The notes under the pieces were generated by a model. The model ran no database searches and was not told the origin of the DNA. It saw nothing but the letters and a program-made list of their open reading frames with translations. This document shows, in pieces, positions 7,205-15,222 of a stretch of DNA of 36,763 nucleotides. How positions within the stretch are numbered: position 1 is the first letter of the stretch; every line of letters begins with the position of its first letter. This DNA comes from an uncultured Clostridia bacterium (GTDB taxonomy: Bacteria > Bacillota > Clostridia > Oscillospirales > Acutalibacteraceae): assembly GCA_944380855.1 (NCBI GenBank), contig CALWIW010000022.1, positions 1 to 36,763 on the forward strand, in the 5' to 3' direction. The position numbers were made by a program, and so were the translations under genes.

Positions 7205-8371
7205 TTAATAGTATTCGTTTTCACTTTCAGTATCAATATCTGTGCCGCCTGTTACAAGCTCCTCATAAAGGAACACGGCAAGTTCTTTTCTGGCAGCGTC
7301 AAAGTCGTATATTTCTATAATTGACTGAGCGTCTGAGGTTTCGTTGTACTGCCAATAATTATTCGGAACAGTTGTTTCCTCAAATTCATAGCTTAAATAC
7401 GTTAAAGCATTCATAACAAGGGTTGTTATTTCACTTTTGGTAAGGTTTGTGGTCACCATAGGACCTATCTCACCCACAATCTGAACAAGCTGAGGCAAGG
7501 AAGCTGACTTCATATCCTCCATAACGGTGTTGAGGAATTTTCTTTGTCTGTCGGTTCTGTCCCAGTCGTCTCCCTCAAAAACATACGGGTCTCCGTTTAT
7601 TCTTTCATCAAAACCTCTGTTTCTACAATGCCACAAAGCCTGAGAACCGTTAAGATGTACAATTCCGGGTTCGTCGGTGATTTCCGTTTCCGTATCCGTC
7701 TGACCGTTTATATATCTCTGGTGATTTATATATCCGATTTCGTCCTCGGTGAGCTCGATGTCTATTCCTCCGAGAGTATTAACTATATTTTCAAAGGCGT
7801 CAAATCCTACAACGGCATATCTGTCTATTTTGATACCAAAATTGTGCTCTATTGTTTCAATCGCAAGCTGGGGACCGCCTAAAGAATACGCATTGGTTAT
7901 CTTTTGCATTCCGTATCCGGGAATTTCAACATAAGTATCTCTCAGAAAGGAAGAAAGCTTTATTTTATCGTGACGGTTATCGATGGAAAGGAGAATCATA
8001 CTGTCGCTTCGTCCGTAATCCTCTCCGCTTCCCATTCTCATATCGCTTCCGAAAAGCATAACATTCAGCACCATCGGGTCGTTCAGCAGGCCTGAGTTAA
8101 AATCCGTGTTAAGGTCACCCTGTCCCAAATCCGGAGCGTCTCCGTCAGTAGTTTCTGTTGTTTCATCTGTTGCTTCCTTATTGAAATTATCAAAATTAAA
8201 AGAATCAATTGTTTTGTAATAATAGAGAACACCGCCGCCGATGAAAATAAACAGCAGAGAAAGAAAAACCACAACTACTCTTCTTGCTGTTCCCTCGGGC
8301 TTAAATTTCGGTATCTTTGCTTTTTTTGAACTTGAACTGATATCTCTGTTTCTGTTGTCGTATCCCGCCAT
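7205..8371 (-). CDS. LytR-CpsA-Psr (LCP) family cell-wall glycopolymer ligase
   Basis: LCP proteins transfer undecaprenyl-linked glycopolymers such as teichoic acid or capsule to peptidoglycan on the outer face of the membrane. The 388-residue chain has a short basic cytoplasmic segment, one membrane helix at about 31-52, an acidic Thr/Glu linker, and then the LCP domain. Conserved elements are visible: GSDMR near residue 110, GRSDSMILLSID, and SFLRDTYVEIPGYG with its conserved Arg, followed by YAVVGFDAFENIVNTLGGIDIEL. The ribosome site GGAGAGG is 7 bases before the ATG. It has its own terminator (7168-7192). The family is clear, but the glycopolymer substrate cannot be read from sequence. 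Confidence 0.92.
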   Translation of the reverse strand: MAGYDNRNRDISSSSKKAKIPKFKPEGTARRVVVVFLSLLFIFIGGGVLYYYKTIDSFNFDNFNKEATDETTETTDGDAPDLGQGDLNTDFNSGLLNDPMVLNVMLFGSDMRMGSGEDYGRSDSMILLSIDNRHDKIKLSSFLRDTYVEIPGYGMQKITNAYSLGGPQLAIETIEHNFGIKIDRYAVVGFDAFENIVNTLGGIDIELTEDEIGYINHQRYINGQTDTETEITDEPGIVHLNGSQALWHCRNRGFDERINGDPYVFEGDDWDRTDRQRKFLNTVMEDMKSASLPQLVQIVGEIGPMVTTNLTKSEITTLVMNALTYLSYEFEETTVPNNYWQYNETSDAQSIIEIYDFDAARKELAVFLYEELVTGGTDIDTESENEYY

Positions 8372-8504
8372 GCCATCGCCTCTCCTTACTATAACGGAAT
8401 TAAAACCAAAAGAAAAGCCGCCTTACAGACTCTGCTGCCGTTGCCCGACAGTAAACTTTTCCTGTAAACTTACTGTAAAATCAAAGGGTAATCTACGTCA
8501 ACCT

Positions 8505-8510
8505 ATTATA
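8505..8510 (-). promoter_or_regulatory. Possible -10 box of the LCP gene
   Basis: A minus-strand TATAAT lies about 135 bp before the LCP start. I see no convincing -35 at 16-18 bp. The intergenic stretch 8372-8609 otherwise holds two nearby direct copies of GTAAACTT (about 8450-8472) and no gene. Confidence 0.3.
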
Positions 8511-8609
8511 CAACCTACTGTCGTCACGAATAATTCTTTAAAAGAACAACCGTAAAATTCAGCAAAATATCACAGGAAATACTACAAGACGTCAAAATTA
8601 TGTAATATT

Positions 8610-9194
8610 TTACCCCTGTTCGTCCAAAGTAAGGCTGAAAGCAGGCAGAAATTCTTTTAAAAACACATCTGCTTCAGGCATTTTCATGTTTTTTATATCA
8701 CTTTCAAGAGTTTTTTTAGCTTTATCAAACTCCCTGCTGCCCATCATCTGTTCTTCGGTGCATTTAATAAGGGCAGAGATTTTATCGGCGGCTTTTATAA
8801 ATCTGTAAAGCTCCTTGTTTTCACGTTCAAAGTTAAGTATCGGAGAATATTCCTCTCTTAAATCATCGGGAAGCATGGAAAGCATTTTCTCAACGGCTAT
8901 CTCTTCCACCTTTTTATAGGCATCTATTATTGCAGGGTTATAGTATTTAACAGGCGTCGGCATATCCCCTGTTATTATTTCCGAAACATCGTGAAACATA
9001 GCTGCGACCGCAATTCTTTCCGGGTCTGTATTGCCGCCGAATCTCTTATTGTGTATTACACAGAGAGCATGAGCTATAATGGCTGTCTGTAAACTGTGTT
9101 CCGAAATATTCTCTGTTCTTGTATTATTCATCAGTCCCCAGCGGTTAATGTATTTCATTCTTGAAAGCATAGCGAAAAAATTGCCTTTATCCAC
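8610..9194 (-). CDS. HD-domain 5'-deoxynucleotidase, YfbR-like
   Basis: Cytoplasmic HD phosphohydrolase of the YfbR/HDDC2 group, whose characterised members remove the 5' phosphate from deoxyribonucleoside monophosphates. At 194 residues it matches YfbR length. Metal ligands are visible: ENISEHSLQTA (first His), MFHDVSEIITGDMPTP (the HD pair followed by the TP-containing signature of the group) and a later Asp in KAADKISAL. The start is GTG with AAGGA about 9 bases upstream, and no nearby ATG fits better. It is divergent from the dipeptidase gene. Substrate range is inferred from the family. Confidence 0.88.
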   Translation of the reverse strand: MDKGNFFAMLSRMKYINRWGLMNNTRTENISEHSLQTAIIAHALCVIHNKRFGGNTDPERIAVAAMFHDVSEIITGDMPTPVKYYNPAIIDAYKKVEEIAVEKMLSMLPDDLREEYSPILNFERENKELYRFIKAADKISALIKCTEEQMMGSREFDKAKKTLESDIKNMKMPEADVFLKEFLPAFSLTLDEQG

Positions 9195-9314
9195 TTAATC
9201 ACGTCCTTAAAAAAATAGTGCATTTTTCTCTTCATTATGTTATAATATGGTTCAGCACAAAAAATATACAAAAATCACTTGTGTCACGCAATTATTATAT
9301 TACATTATTACTTC

Positions 9315-9337
9315 AAGGTAAATAGCCATTTTACCTT
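9315..9337 (+). other. Small hairpin in the dipeptidase leader
   Basis: An 8-bp AAGGTAAA/TTTACCTT stem with a 7-nt loop lies 23 bp before the ATG, just ahead of the ribosome site. It is possibly regulatory, but AT-rich and modest. Confidence 0.3.
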
Positions 9338-9360
9338 ATTGAGAAAGGCAAGGTTATAAA

Positions 9361-10722
9361 ATGAGTTTTGGAAAAAAGATTCTTGACTATAAGGAAGACA
9401 TTCTGAGAGATTTAAACACTCTGCTCTCTTTTAAATCAGTTTCGGGATACAACAACGATGAATGTGAAAAGGCTCTTGATTTTATTCTGTCAAAGGCCGA
9501 TGAATTCGGGCTTACCTCAAAAAAGGTTGCTGAAAACTGCGGTCATGTTCAGCTTGGTGACAGCGGAAAGCTTTGCGGTGTTTTGACTCACCTTGACGTT
9601 GTCCCAGAGGGAAACGGCTGGAACAGCGACCCTTTTTCCCTGACTGAAAAAGACGGAAGATATTACGGCAGAGGTGTTGCCGACGACAAAGGCTTCGCTC
9701 TTATTACCCTTTACTGTCTGAAAGCATTAAAGGAAAATAATGTTGACATAAAAAATACGGTTCGTGCAATTTTCGGAACAGATGAAGAGGTCGGCATGAA
9801 CGATATGAAAACCTACTTTGAAAAAGAGCCTTTGCCGGAAATGGCTTTTACTCCTGACAGTGAATACGGTATTTGCATAGGCGAAAAAGGAATTTTGCAG
9901 ATAGAAATTTCCTTAGACAGACACGACGGAACAATACTCACCGAGCTTAACGGCGGAGAAGCTGTAAACGCTGTTCCCGACTATGCCTATGCCCTTTTGG
10001 ACGCCAGCGAAAATGACGACCACCAGCTTTTAAGACTTGCAGATGCAAGGGACGGAAACTTTGAGTTTAAATATACAATTGACGGAATGATGATTATTTG
10101 CCGAGGAGTGTCCGCCCATGCCTGCGAACCTGAGCTGGGAAAAAACGCCGTAACAGAGCTTGTGTCACTTCTCTGCTCTCATTACGGACTTAAATCCATG
10201 GGAAAAATATGCAGCTTCCTTAACTATAAAATAGGCACGGAAACAAACGGAATTTCAATGGGTCTTAAAATGCGTGACTCTGCCTCAGGAGACTTAACAG
10301 TCAATGTCGGTACCGTTCGTATAGGAGAAAACGGTGCTTCCGCTACCCTTGATATCCGCTATCCTGTAACCGTAAACGGAAAAGACATAATCGACAGAGT
10401 ATTTTCCGCCGCTAAATACGAGGGACTGAAATTCAGAATAATCAAGCACGAAAAACCTGTATATTTCGATAAAGACAGCCAGCTTGTAAGTCTTTTAAGA
10501 GAATCTTATAAAAATATCACGGGCGAAGAGCCTAATCTTTTTACCACAGGCGGCGGAACCTATGCCAAAACATTGGGTGGAAAAGGTCTTGCTTTCGGCG
10601 GAGTTTTCCCTGACGACAACTGCGGACTGCATCAAGCCAACGAAAGCATTGATGCTGAAAAATTCTTTTTACACGCTCAAATTTGTCTTGAAGCAATGTA
10701 TAAAATGCTCTGTGACTGCTGA
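9361..10722 (+). CDS. pepV: M20-family dipeptidase, PepV-like
   Basis: Dizinc aminopeptidase acting on dipeptides in the cytoplasm and feeding peptide nitrogen to the cell. The 453-residue length suits PepV. Metal and catalytic residues line up: H77 and D79 in THLDVVPEG, D108 in GRGVADDKG, E142 and E143 in GTDEEVG, D166 in FTPDSEYG and H424 near the C-terminus in GLHQANES. The order is N-terminal catalytic half, inserted lid domain (about 185-385) and C-terminal catalytic half. AAGG precedes the ATG by 7 bases. A GTG-started membrane protein follows 26 bases later and is probably co-transcribed. Confidence 0.92.
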   Translation: MSFGKKILDYKEDILRDLNTLLSFKSVSGYNNDECEKALDFILSKADEFGLTSKKVAENCGHVQLGDSGKLCGVLTHLDVVPEGNGWNSDPFSLTEKDGRYYGRGVADDKGFALITLYCLKALKENNVDIKNTVRAIFGTDEEVGMNDMKTYFEKEPLPEMAFTPDSEYGICIGEKGILQIEISLDRHDGTILTELNGGEAVNAVPDYAYALLDASENDDHQLLRLADARDGNFEFKYTIDGMMIICRGVSAHACEPELGKNAVTELVSLLCSHYGLKSMGKICSFLNYKIGTETNGISMGLKMRDSASGDLTVNVGTVRIGENGASATLDIRYPVTVNGKDIIDRVFSAAKYEGLKFRIIKHEKPVYFDKDSQLVSLLRESYKNITGEEPNLFTTGGGTYAKTLGGKGLAFGGVFPDDNCGLHQANESIDAEKFFLHAQICLEAMYKMLCDC

Positions 10723-10748
10723 CGTATAAACCATAAGGAGTTGAAAAA

Positions 10749-11621
10749 GTGTATAAACATTTTAAAATTTCCGCAAGACAAAAGATTTCCGCTCAGGGAT
10801 TTTCAGTAAGCGTTGGTGCTGTTTTGCTCTGTCTGGGAGCCTGTGCAGTCAGTCACTATGCCGCTTACTTCATAGGTCTTATTGAAAAGCTTTTGCCTGA
10901 AATTCATGGAATAACATATTTATTCTTATTTTTGAAATTTCTCATTTTTTCGGCTGTATTTCTCCTTTTTTCCCCTTTGCTTTTGGGTGCTTTCCGCGTA
11001 TTTGTCCTTATTGCAAGAGGAGAAAAGCCAAAGCTTTCCCAGGTTTTTTATTACAAGGGAAACGGTCTTTATAAAAGTGCATTTATATTCAGCTTTTTCA
11101 TGATGCTTAAGGTGTATCTAAGGGCATTGATTTCCTTTATACCTCTTATGGTTTGTATACTTGTTTTCCTTTTAACGCCTGTAAACAACAGCATTAACCC
11201 CTTATTAGGTACAGTAATAATATCCGTATTGGCAGTAGCCGGGGTATTTCTTCTGATTTTCCTGTCAGCTTCTCTTCTTTATGCACCTGTGTCCTTTACC
11301 ATGATGCCGAGAGTTTCTGTAGGAAACCATTTTCGCCGCTCGAAGGAAATATGCAAAAACCGAAAAGCAGAAATTGTGCTTTTCTTCCTGTACTTCACCC
11401 ATTGGTTTCTGCTGGGATTTTTTGTAATCCCCTTACTGTGGACTGTTCCGTATTTTCTTATAACCTCGGTTATTTTCTCATTTTCTCTGGAAGAAAAATA
11501 TAATAAGGGATATCAGTCGGGAAAAATCAGCGGCGGGATTTACAGCCAATCTTTTCCGCAGGATAAAAATACTATTGACAATTCTGCTGTCAGGTCATAT
11601 AATTTATTACAAGAAAATTGA
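10749..11621 (+). CDS. Polytopic membrane protein of unknown function
   Basis: A 290-residue integral membrane protein with about five or six hydrophobic helices (roughly 20-48, 55-85, 120-143, 148-180, 205-240). A soluble loop in the middle contains PRVSVGNHFRRSKEICKNRKAEI, and the C-terminal tail is hydrophilic. The layout, with a basic segment between paired helices, resembles the clostridial DUF975-type families, but I am not certain. The start is GTG with AAGGAG 8 bases upstream; no ATG lies nearby. It follows pepV by 26 bp. Its last codons contain the full consensus promoter (11575-11603) of the FMN riboswitch and ribU, so its C-terminal sequence is constrained by two functions. Confidence 0.7.
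   Translation: MYKHFKISARQKISAQGFSVSVGAVLLCLGACAVSHYAAYFIGLIEKLLPEIHGITYLFLFLKFLIFSAVFLLFSPLLLGAFRVFVLIARGEKPKLSQVFYYKGNGLYKSAFIFSFFMMLKVYLRALISFIPLMVCILVFLLTPVNNSINPLLGTVIISVLAVAGVFLLIFLSASLLYAPVSFTMMPRVSVGNHFRRSKEICKNRKAEIVLFFLYFTHWFLLGFFVIPLLWTVPYFLITSVIFSFSLEEKYNKGYQSGKISGGIYSQSFPQDKNTIDNSAVRSYNLLQEN
11575..11603 (+). promoter_or_regulatory. Consensus promoter for the FMN riboswitch and ribU
   Basis: TTGACA (11575-11580), a 17-bp spacer and TATAAT (11598-11603), a perfect sigma-A match lying inside the last codons of the upstream membrane protein gene. Transcription would start near 11610, about 15 bases before the riboswitch. Confidence 0.88.
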
Positions 11622-11623
11622 GT

Positions 11624-11730
11624 TGTCTTCGGGGCGGGGTGAAATTCCCCACCGGTGGTCAAAGTCCACGAGCATATGCTGATCCGGTGAAATTCCGGAA
11701 CCGACGGTACAGTCCGGATGAAAGAAGATG
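11624..11730 (+). ncRNA. FMN riboswitch (RFN element)
   Basis: The conserved RFN blocks appear in order: GGGGCGGGGTGAAATTCCCC, ACCGGTGG, GATCCGGTGAAATTCCGGAA, CCGACGGTACAGTCCGGATG and the closing GAAGA that pairs with the opening TCTTC (P1). It binds FMN and here controls the riboflavin transporter gene ribU through the terminator at 11779-11807. Confidence 0.97.
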
Positions 11731-11778
11731 AGCAGTTAATGCTTTTGTTATGTTATAAATACATTAAGCTGTTTAACG

Positions 11779-11807
11779 CCCCCGTATATACGGGGGTTTC
11801 TTTTTTT
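11779..11807 (+). terminator. FMN riboswitch expression-platform terminator
   Basis: The stem CCCCCGTA/TACGGGGG is followed by a T-rich tract (11797-11807), between the RFN aptamer and the ribU ribosome site. FMN binding is expected to favour this terminator and shut off ribU. Confidence 0.9.
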
Positions 11808-11856
11808 GCAATTAGACAACAAATCTTCTTAAAAATATTTATCGGAGGTTTTTGTT

Positions 11857-12504
11857 ATGCAGACAAAATCAAAAGCAAAAAACAGTGTTCACACACATTC
11901 AGGAGCACGCCTGAACAAACTTATTATTGCCGCAATGCTTTCCGCTTTGGCGGCGGCCCTTATGTTCTTCGAGATTCCTCTGCCCTTCGTGGCACCTGAT
12001 TTCTACAAGCTGGATTTCTCAGAAATTCCCGTTCTCATCGGCGGTTTTTCCCTTGGACCCGTCTGGGCAATCGTAATCGAGTTTGTAAAAATACTCTTAA
12101 AGTTTGTAATAAAGGGAACAATGACCGCAGGAGTAGGCGAGCTTGCCAACTTTCTTATGGGCTGTGCCTTTGTGGTTCCCGCCGCTCTTTTTTATAAATG
12201 GAAAAAAACAAGGGTTACCGCTCTTTTGGGAATGGGCATAGGAACAGTTGCAATGGCGGCAGCAGCTGTTGTTTTAAACGCATACTTACTTCTTCCGGCA
12301 TATGCCGCAGCCTTTAAAATGCCAATGGAGGCATTTGTTGAAATGGGTACTTTGATAAATCCCGGCATTGACGGACTTTTGTCCTTTGTAATTTTAGCGG
12401 TGGCACCTTTTAACCTTATAAAAGGCGTTTTAGTATCGGTTTTGGTATTTCTTCTTTACAAGCCCTTGTCAAGGCTTATAAAAAACAAAATTGTCGAAAA
12501 ATAA
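11857..12504 (+). CDS. ribU: Riboflavin ECF transporter S component
   Basis: Substrate-binding membrane subunit of an energy-coupling-factor importer for riboflavin. The 215-residue chain has a hydrophilic N-terminus, then about six membrane helices. The N-terminal helix region (ALAAALMFFEIPLPF), the YKLDFSEIPVLIGGFSLGP loop and the TAGVGELANFLMG segment are typical of RibU. The FMN riboswitch directly upstream supports the substrate. GGAGG lies 8 bases before the ATG. No EcfA/EcfA'/EcfT genes are present, so it probably uses a shared (group II) energising module encoded elsewhere. No terminator separates its stop from the folT promoter 9 bp downstream. Confidence 0.93.
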   Translation: MQTKSKAKNSVHTHSGARLNKLIIAAMLSALAAALMFFEIPLPFVAPDFYKLDFSEIPVLIGGFSLGPVWAIVIEFVKILLKFVIKGTMTAGVGELANFLMGCAFVVPAALFYKWKKTRVTALLGMGIGTVAMAAAAVVLNAYLLLPAYAAAFKMPMEAFVEMGTLINPGIDGLLSFVILAVAPFNLIKGVLVSVLVFLLYKPLSRLIKNKIVEK

Positions 12505-12513
12505 AAAAATACA

Positions 12514-12541
12514 TTGACAACAGTTATTTTTGTGCTATAAT
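12514..12541 (+). promoter_or_regulatory. Consensus promoter for the THF riboswitch and folT
   Basis: TTGACA (12514-12519), a 16-bp spacer and TATAAT (12536-12541), beginning 9 bp after the ribU stop. Transcription should start near 12548, just ahead of the riboswitch. Confidence 0.88.
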
Positions 12542-12551
12542 CAAATATGTT

Positions 12552-12650
12552 CACAGAGTAGAAATTTGTGCGTGAAGTGCCTGACGAACGGGGAGTTGTC
12601 GTCGGGACGAAAGGTAAAATCCTGCGGTACAAATTTCGCATCCCGCTGTT
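12552..12650 (+). ncRNA. Tetrahydrofolate (THF) riboswitch
   Basis: It matches the THF aptamer pattern: an ACAGAGTAGA opening that pairs with the closing CCCGCTGT (P1), GTGCGTGAAGTGC, GACGAACGGGGAGTTGTCGTC, GGACGAAAGG, CCTGCGG and a final TTTCGCATCCCGC. Its position directly before folT agrees with the class. The P1 3' strand CCCGC can alternatively pair with GCGGG at 12666-12670, giving a terminator/antiterminator switch. Confidence 0.93.
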
Positions 12651-12667
12651 ACATCAGGACTTTATGC

Positions 12668-12695
12668 GGGCGGAATTGTGATTCCGCCCTTTTTT
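12668..12695 (+). terminator. THF riboswitch expression-platform terminator
   Basis: A 9-bp GGGCGGAAT/ATTCCGCCC stem with a TGTG loop, then six T, lies between the aptamer and folT. Because ribU has no terminator of its own, ribU readthrough transcripts also meet this switch. Confidence 0.92.
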
Positions 12696-12737
12696 ATAAC
12701 CTCCTTTTGTAACAACAATTTTAAGGAGGTCTTTTTT

Positions 12738-13325
12738 ATGTCAATTTTTGCAAAGAGCAGTGTCAGCATGACGCCTGCCGAAAAACTCAGAAACTCCGCC
12801 AAGGAGCTTTCCTCACCTGCCGCAGTTGCAATCTGCGGAATGCTTTTAGCCCTTAGAATAGTTTTGGGCTACTATGCAAACTTTACACTTGCCGCATTCC
12901 CCGGTGTAAAATTCAGTCTTGTTTTCATTCCAACTGCTATCTGCGGCATGATTTTAGGCCCTATCCCCACCGCCGTTATGGGTGGCGTGGGAGATATGCT
13001 GTCTTTCTTTTTAAATTCAACCGGAGGAGCATACTTCCCCGGCTGGACAATCAACGCCGCATTAAGCGGATTTATTTACGGTATGCTGCTTTACAAAAAC
13101 AACGCAACTCTGCCAAGAGTAATTATAAGCAAGCTTATTATTACCGTATTTGTTGAACTGCTTTTGGGTACTTTCTGGCTTTATGTTCAGTTCGGCTTCC
13201 CGTATTTTGAGTATCTGTGTGCAAGAGCATTAAAGCAGCTTGTAACAACACCTTTTGAAATCATTGTTATTTTCTCATTGGCATCAGTGATAAAAAAGGC
13301 AAAGCTTGTAAAAGCACGAAGCTGA
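12738..13325 (+). CDS. folT: Folate ECF transporter S component
   Basis: Membrane S-component for folate uptake. The 195-residue chain has about six helices, with family-like segments ALRIVLGYYANFTL, VKFSLVFIPTAICGMILGPIPTAVMGGVGDMLSF and FLNSTGGAYFPGWTINAALSGFIYG. The THF riboswitch upstream supports the substrate. I start at the ATG (12738), which has GGAGG 8 bases upstream; an open frame extends further upstream through the terminator but is not expected to be translated. Like ribU it has no local energising module. A bidirectional terminator follows at 13351-13391. Confidence 0.92.
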   Translation: MSIFAKSSVSMTPAEKLRNSAKELSSPAAVAICGMLLALRIVLGYYANFTLAAFPGVKFSLVFIPTAICGMILGPIPTAVMGGVGDMLSFFLNSTGGAYFPGWTINAALSGFIYGMLLYKNNATLPRVIISKLIITVFVELLLGTFWLYVQFGFPYFEYLCARALKQLVTTPFEIIVIFSLASVIKKAKLVKARS

Positions 13326-13350
13326 ATTATTAAATAATTCTTTTAAACAT

Positions 13351-13391
13351 AAAAAGACAAACCGCAATACATAACAGCGGTTTGTCTTTTT
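13351..13391. terminator. Bidirectional terminator between folT and the transglutaminase gene
   Basis: A 15-bp stem, AAAAAGACAAACCGC pairing with GCGGTTTGTCTTTTT around an 11-nt loop, with T runs on both strands. It serves the convergent folT and dockerin-protein genes. Confidence 0.92.
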
Positions 13392-13419
13392 TGATTTCAT
13401 CTTATTTTACTGACTTTCC

Positions 13420-14985
13420 TCAGTTTACCTCATATGTTCCTGCAAGCACCATTTGAATCAGTGTGCAGTCCACTATGCTTATTCTGTTATCTCCGTTCAT
13501 ATCGGCAAGCTCCATATCTACGCTTGCAACAATTTCTGCAAGAAATTTTTGCAGGTAAGTTGCATCATAAATATTCACCTGTCCGCTTTTATCAACATCG
13601 CCTTTTTTGTATTGAGGTTCTGTACTTTCCTGAAAATTATATTCATATTCAATTACTGCAGCAACGTTATTCGGCGTTGGGGAATATCCGATATATATAA
13701 TGTTATCACCTTTTTTAAGTCCGTAAATACAATTAGAAGCTTTTAAATCATCTGCAAGCGTATAAACTGTTTCACTTTTTCCGTCAGACAAATTAACTTT
13801 TATTACGCTGTCAGAAGTATTATAGTACAAACAGTCCCCTGCCTTGAAAATTCTTGTAAAATTTCCTATATAATAGGAACCTCCGGGTGCTTTCCAGTAA
13901 TCCGTAATCCTTGCAAGATCCTTTTCCGTTCCGTCTGAACCAAGCTCTTTAATAATACCTACATTGTTACTGTTAGAATCCTTTGATGACATATCAACAT
14001 AATAGGTTTTTCCGTTATCAAAAACAATTTGTGATTCGGTCTTATTCCAAAAATTATTGCTCTCATCATAAATTGTGCTTTCAGCCTTATAATCAGGCGA
14101 CCAGGTACTGTGATTTTGACTGCTGTCGTTACTGCGAAGCTTAGCATCGCTTATCAAAAAATACTTGTGGGAAACTCTGCCCAATACATCATTTATAGGG
14201 TCGTCAAAGGTTGCGTCTATATGATACCAATTCCCGTTAAGCTTAACCATATTCCATGAGTGGTAAGAATTTGATACAAAGTATATATCGTTTATTCCCG
14301 CAAGCTTCGCCAAATATTCGTAAGCCAAAGTGTAAGACTGACAAACTCCTTTTCCCTCGGCGATTGCTCCGTAAGCCGTAAACACCGATTTAGAATATTT
14401 TCCGTCAGGCACGTCCGTATAACTTACATGGCACACCAAAGCGTCGTGCAGGGCAAGAAGCTTGTCCGTTTCGCTCATAGAATCATCTATACATTCCATA
14501 AGCTTTTCCGTATTTTTATCAAATAAAGCTTTCATCTCCTGAATTTCTGCATTTTGCTGAGCAATTTCCTCTGCTGTGTCCTGTCCCGGATTTTTTTCAG
14601 AAGTTATATATTTGGGATGTATAGAAATAACACTGTTGTCTGCCGGATTGAACTTATAACTTAAACCGGAGAAAAGATAAAAATACTGCGGGTTTTCAAA
14701 AATAAAATTATAATAAAACTGTGCAACATTATCTTTGTTAACTCCTAAACCAGTAACGTAAATTTCTCTTTCAAGCTGTTCCGCACCGGCTTTCATAGCC
14801 GCTTCAGCCTCGGACAAATCTTCAAGGATCTTTCCACCAGTATCGTAGGAGCTTTCCATTGTCACAAATTCTATTGTTTCCGTGATAATCTCATCTTTTG
14901 TGTCAGCATAAACCGCCGTAACCGCAAAAGAGGAAAGAATACACAGGGATATTAAAATTGATAACAGTTTTTTTCTAAATTTCAC
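13420..14985 (-). CDS. Secreted transglutaminase-like protein with C-terminal dockerin
   Basis: The 521-residue exported protein starts with a signal peptide (MKFRKKLLSILISLCILSSFAVTAVYA cut into charged and hydrophobic parts). A domain of about 130 residues of unknown type follows, then a transglutaminase/cysteine-protease fold at about 170-290. The triad is visible: C215 in GKGVCQSYTLAYEYL, H242 in YHSWNMV and D257 in HIDATFDDP. Residues about 300-455 form a beta-rich region. A type I-like dockerin at 460-521 has two Ca-binding loops (DVDKSGQVNIYD and DMNGDNRISIVD). The start is GTG with GGGGG 7 bases upstream and a good promoter at 15016-15044. The enzyme may process peptides or crosslinks outside the cell and dock to a cohesin-bearing partner; that role is inference. 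Confidence 0.88.
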   Translation of the reverse strand: MKFRKKLLSILISLCILSSFAVTAVYADTKDEIITETIEFVTMESSYDTGGKILEDLSEAEAAMKAGAEQLEREIYVTGLGVNKDNVAQFYYNFIFENPQYFYLFSGLSYKFNPADNSVISIHPKYITSEKNPGQDTAEEIAQQNAEIQEMKALFDKNTEKLMECIDDSMSETDKLLALHDALVCHVSYTDVPDGKYSKSVFTAYGAIAEGKGVCQSYTLAYEYLAKLAGINDIYFVSNSYHSWNMVKLNGNWYHIDATFDDPINDVLGRVSHKYFLISDAKLRSNDSSQNHSTWSPDYKAESTIYDESNNFWNKTESQIVFDNGKTYYVDMSSKDSNSNNVGIIKELGSDGTEKDLARITDYWKAPGGSYYIGNFTRIFKAGDCLYYNTSDSVIKVNLSDGKSETVYTLADDLKASNCIYGLKKGDNIIYIGYSPTPNNVAAVIEYEYNFQESTEPQYKKGDVDKSGQVNIYDATYLQKFLAEIVASVDMELADMNGDNRISIVDCTLIQMVLAGTYEVN

Positions 14986-15015
14986 GTAAATTCCCCCTTT
15001 ATATTATTTATTTTG

Positions 15016-15044
15016 ATTATACCACAACGCAATAATACTATCAA
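15016..15044 (-). promoter_or_regulatory. Promoter of the transglutaminase-dockerin gene
   Basis: Minus-strand TTGATA (15039-15044), a 17-bp spacer and TATAAT (15016-15021), about 30 bp before the GTG start. Confidence 0.8.
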
Positions 15045-15115
15045 CTGATATAATTAAATTTTGTTATGGTCACAGACTTTTTAAACACCTTGGCACTTTT
15101 GTAAATATACACTTT

Positions 15116-15135
15116 ATACCGGAAATATCCGGTAT
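15116..15135. promoter_or_regulatory. Palindrome in the divergent promoter region
   Basis: A perfect 8-bp inverted repeat ATACCGGA/TCCGGTAT with an AATA centre, between the divergent promoters of the transglutaminase-dockerin gene and the XRE-cupin regulator. It is a candidate operator; no T run follows that would make it a terminator. Confidence 0.4.
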
Positions 15136-15193
15136 TTATTCACTGTAATTGTATTTTTATGCATAATTTTGAAATATATTAAAACATTTTATC

Positions 15194-15222
15194 TTGACAG
15201 TAAAACCTGTGTGATATATACT
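15194..15222 (+). promoter_or_regulatory. Promoter of the XRE-cupin regulator and acyl-CoA synthetase
   Basis: TTGACA (15194-15199), a 17-bp spacer and TATACT (15217-15222). An inverted repeat ATATAC/GTATAT (15216-15221 and 15230-15235) overlaps the -10 and start site, a typical place for an autoregulatory operator. Confidence 0.82.

Noticed and set aside
12486-12495. Another ACAAAATTGT core resembling the response-regulator site
   Set aside because: It is the coding sequence for the RibU C-terminus (NKIV), matches only the central 10 bases and has no promoter in the required position.
12678-12737. Longer folT start upstream of 12738
   Set aside because: The extra codons overlap the THF terminator; the ATG at 12738 has a perfect ribosome site and begins the known-looking protein.
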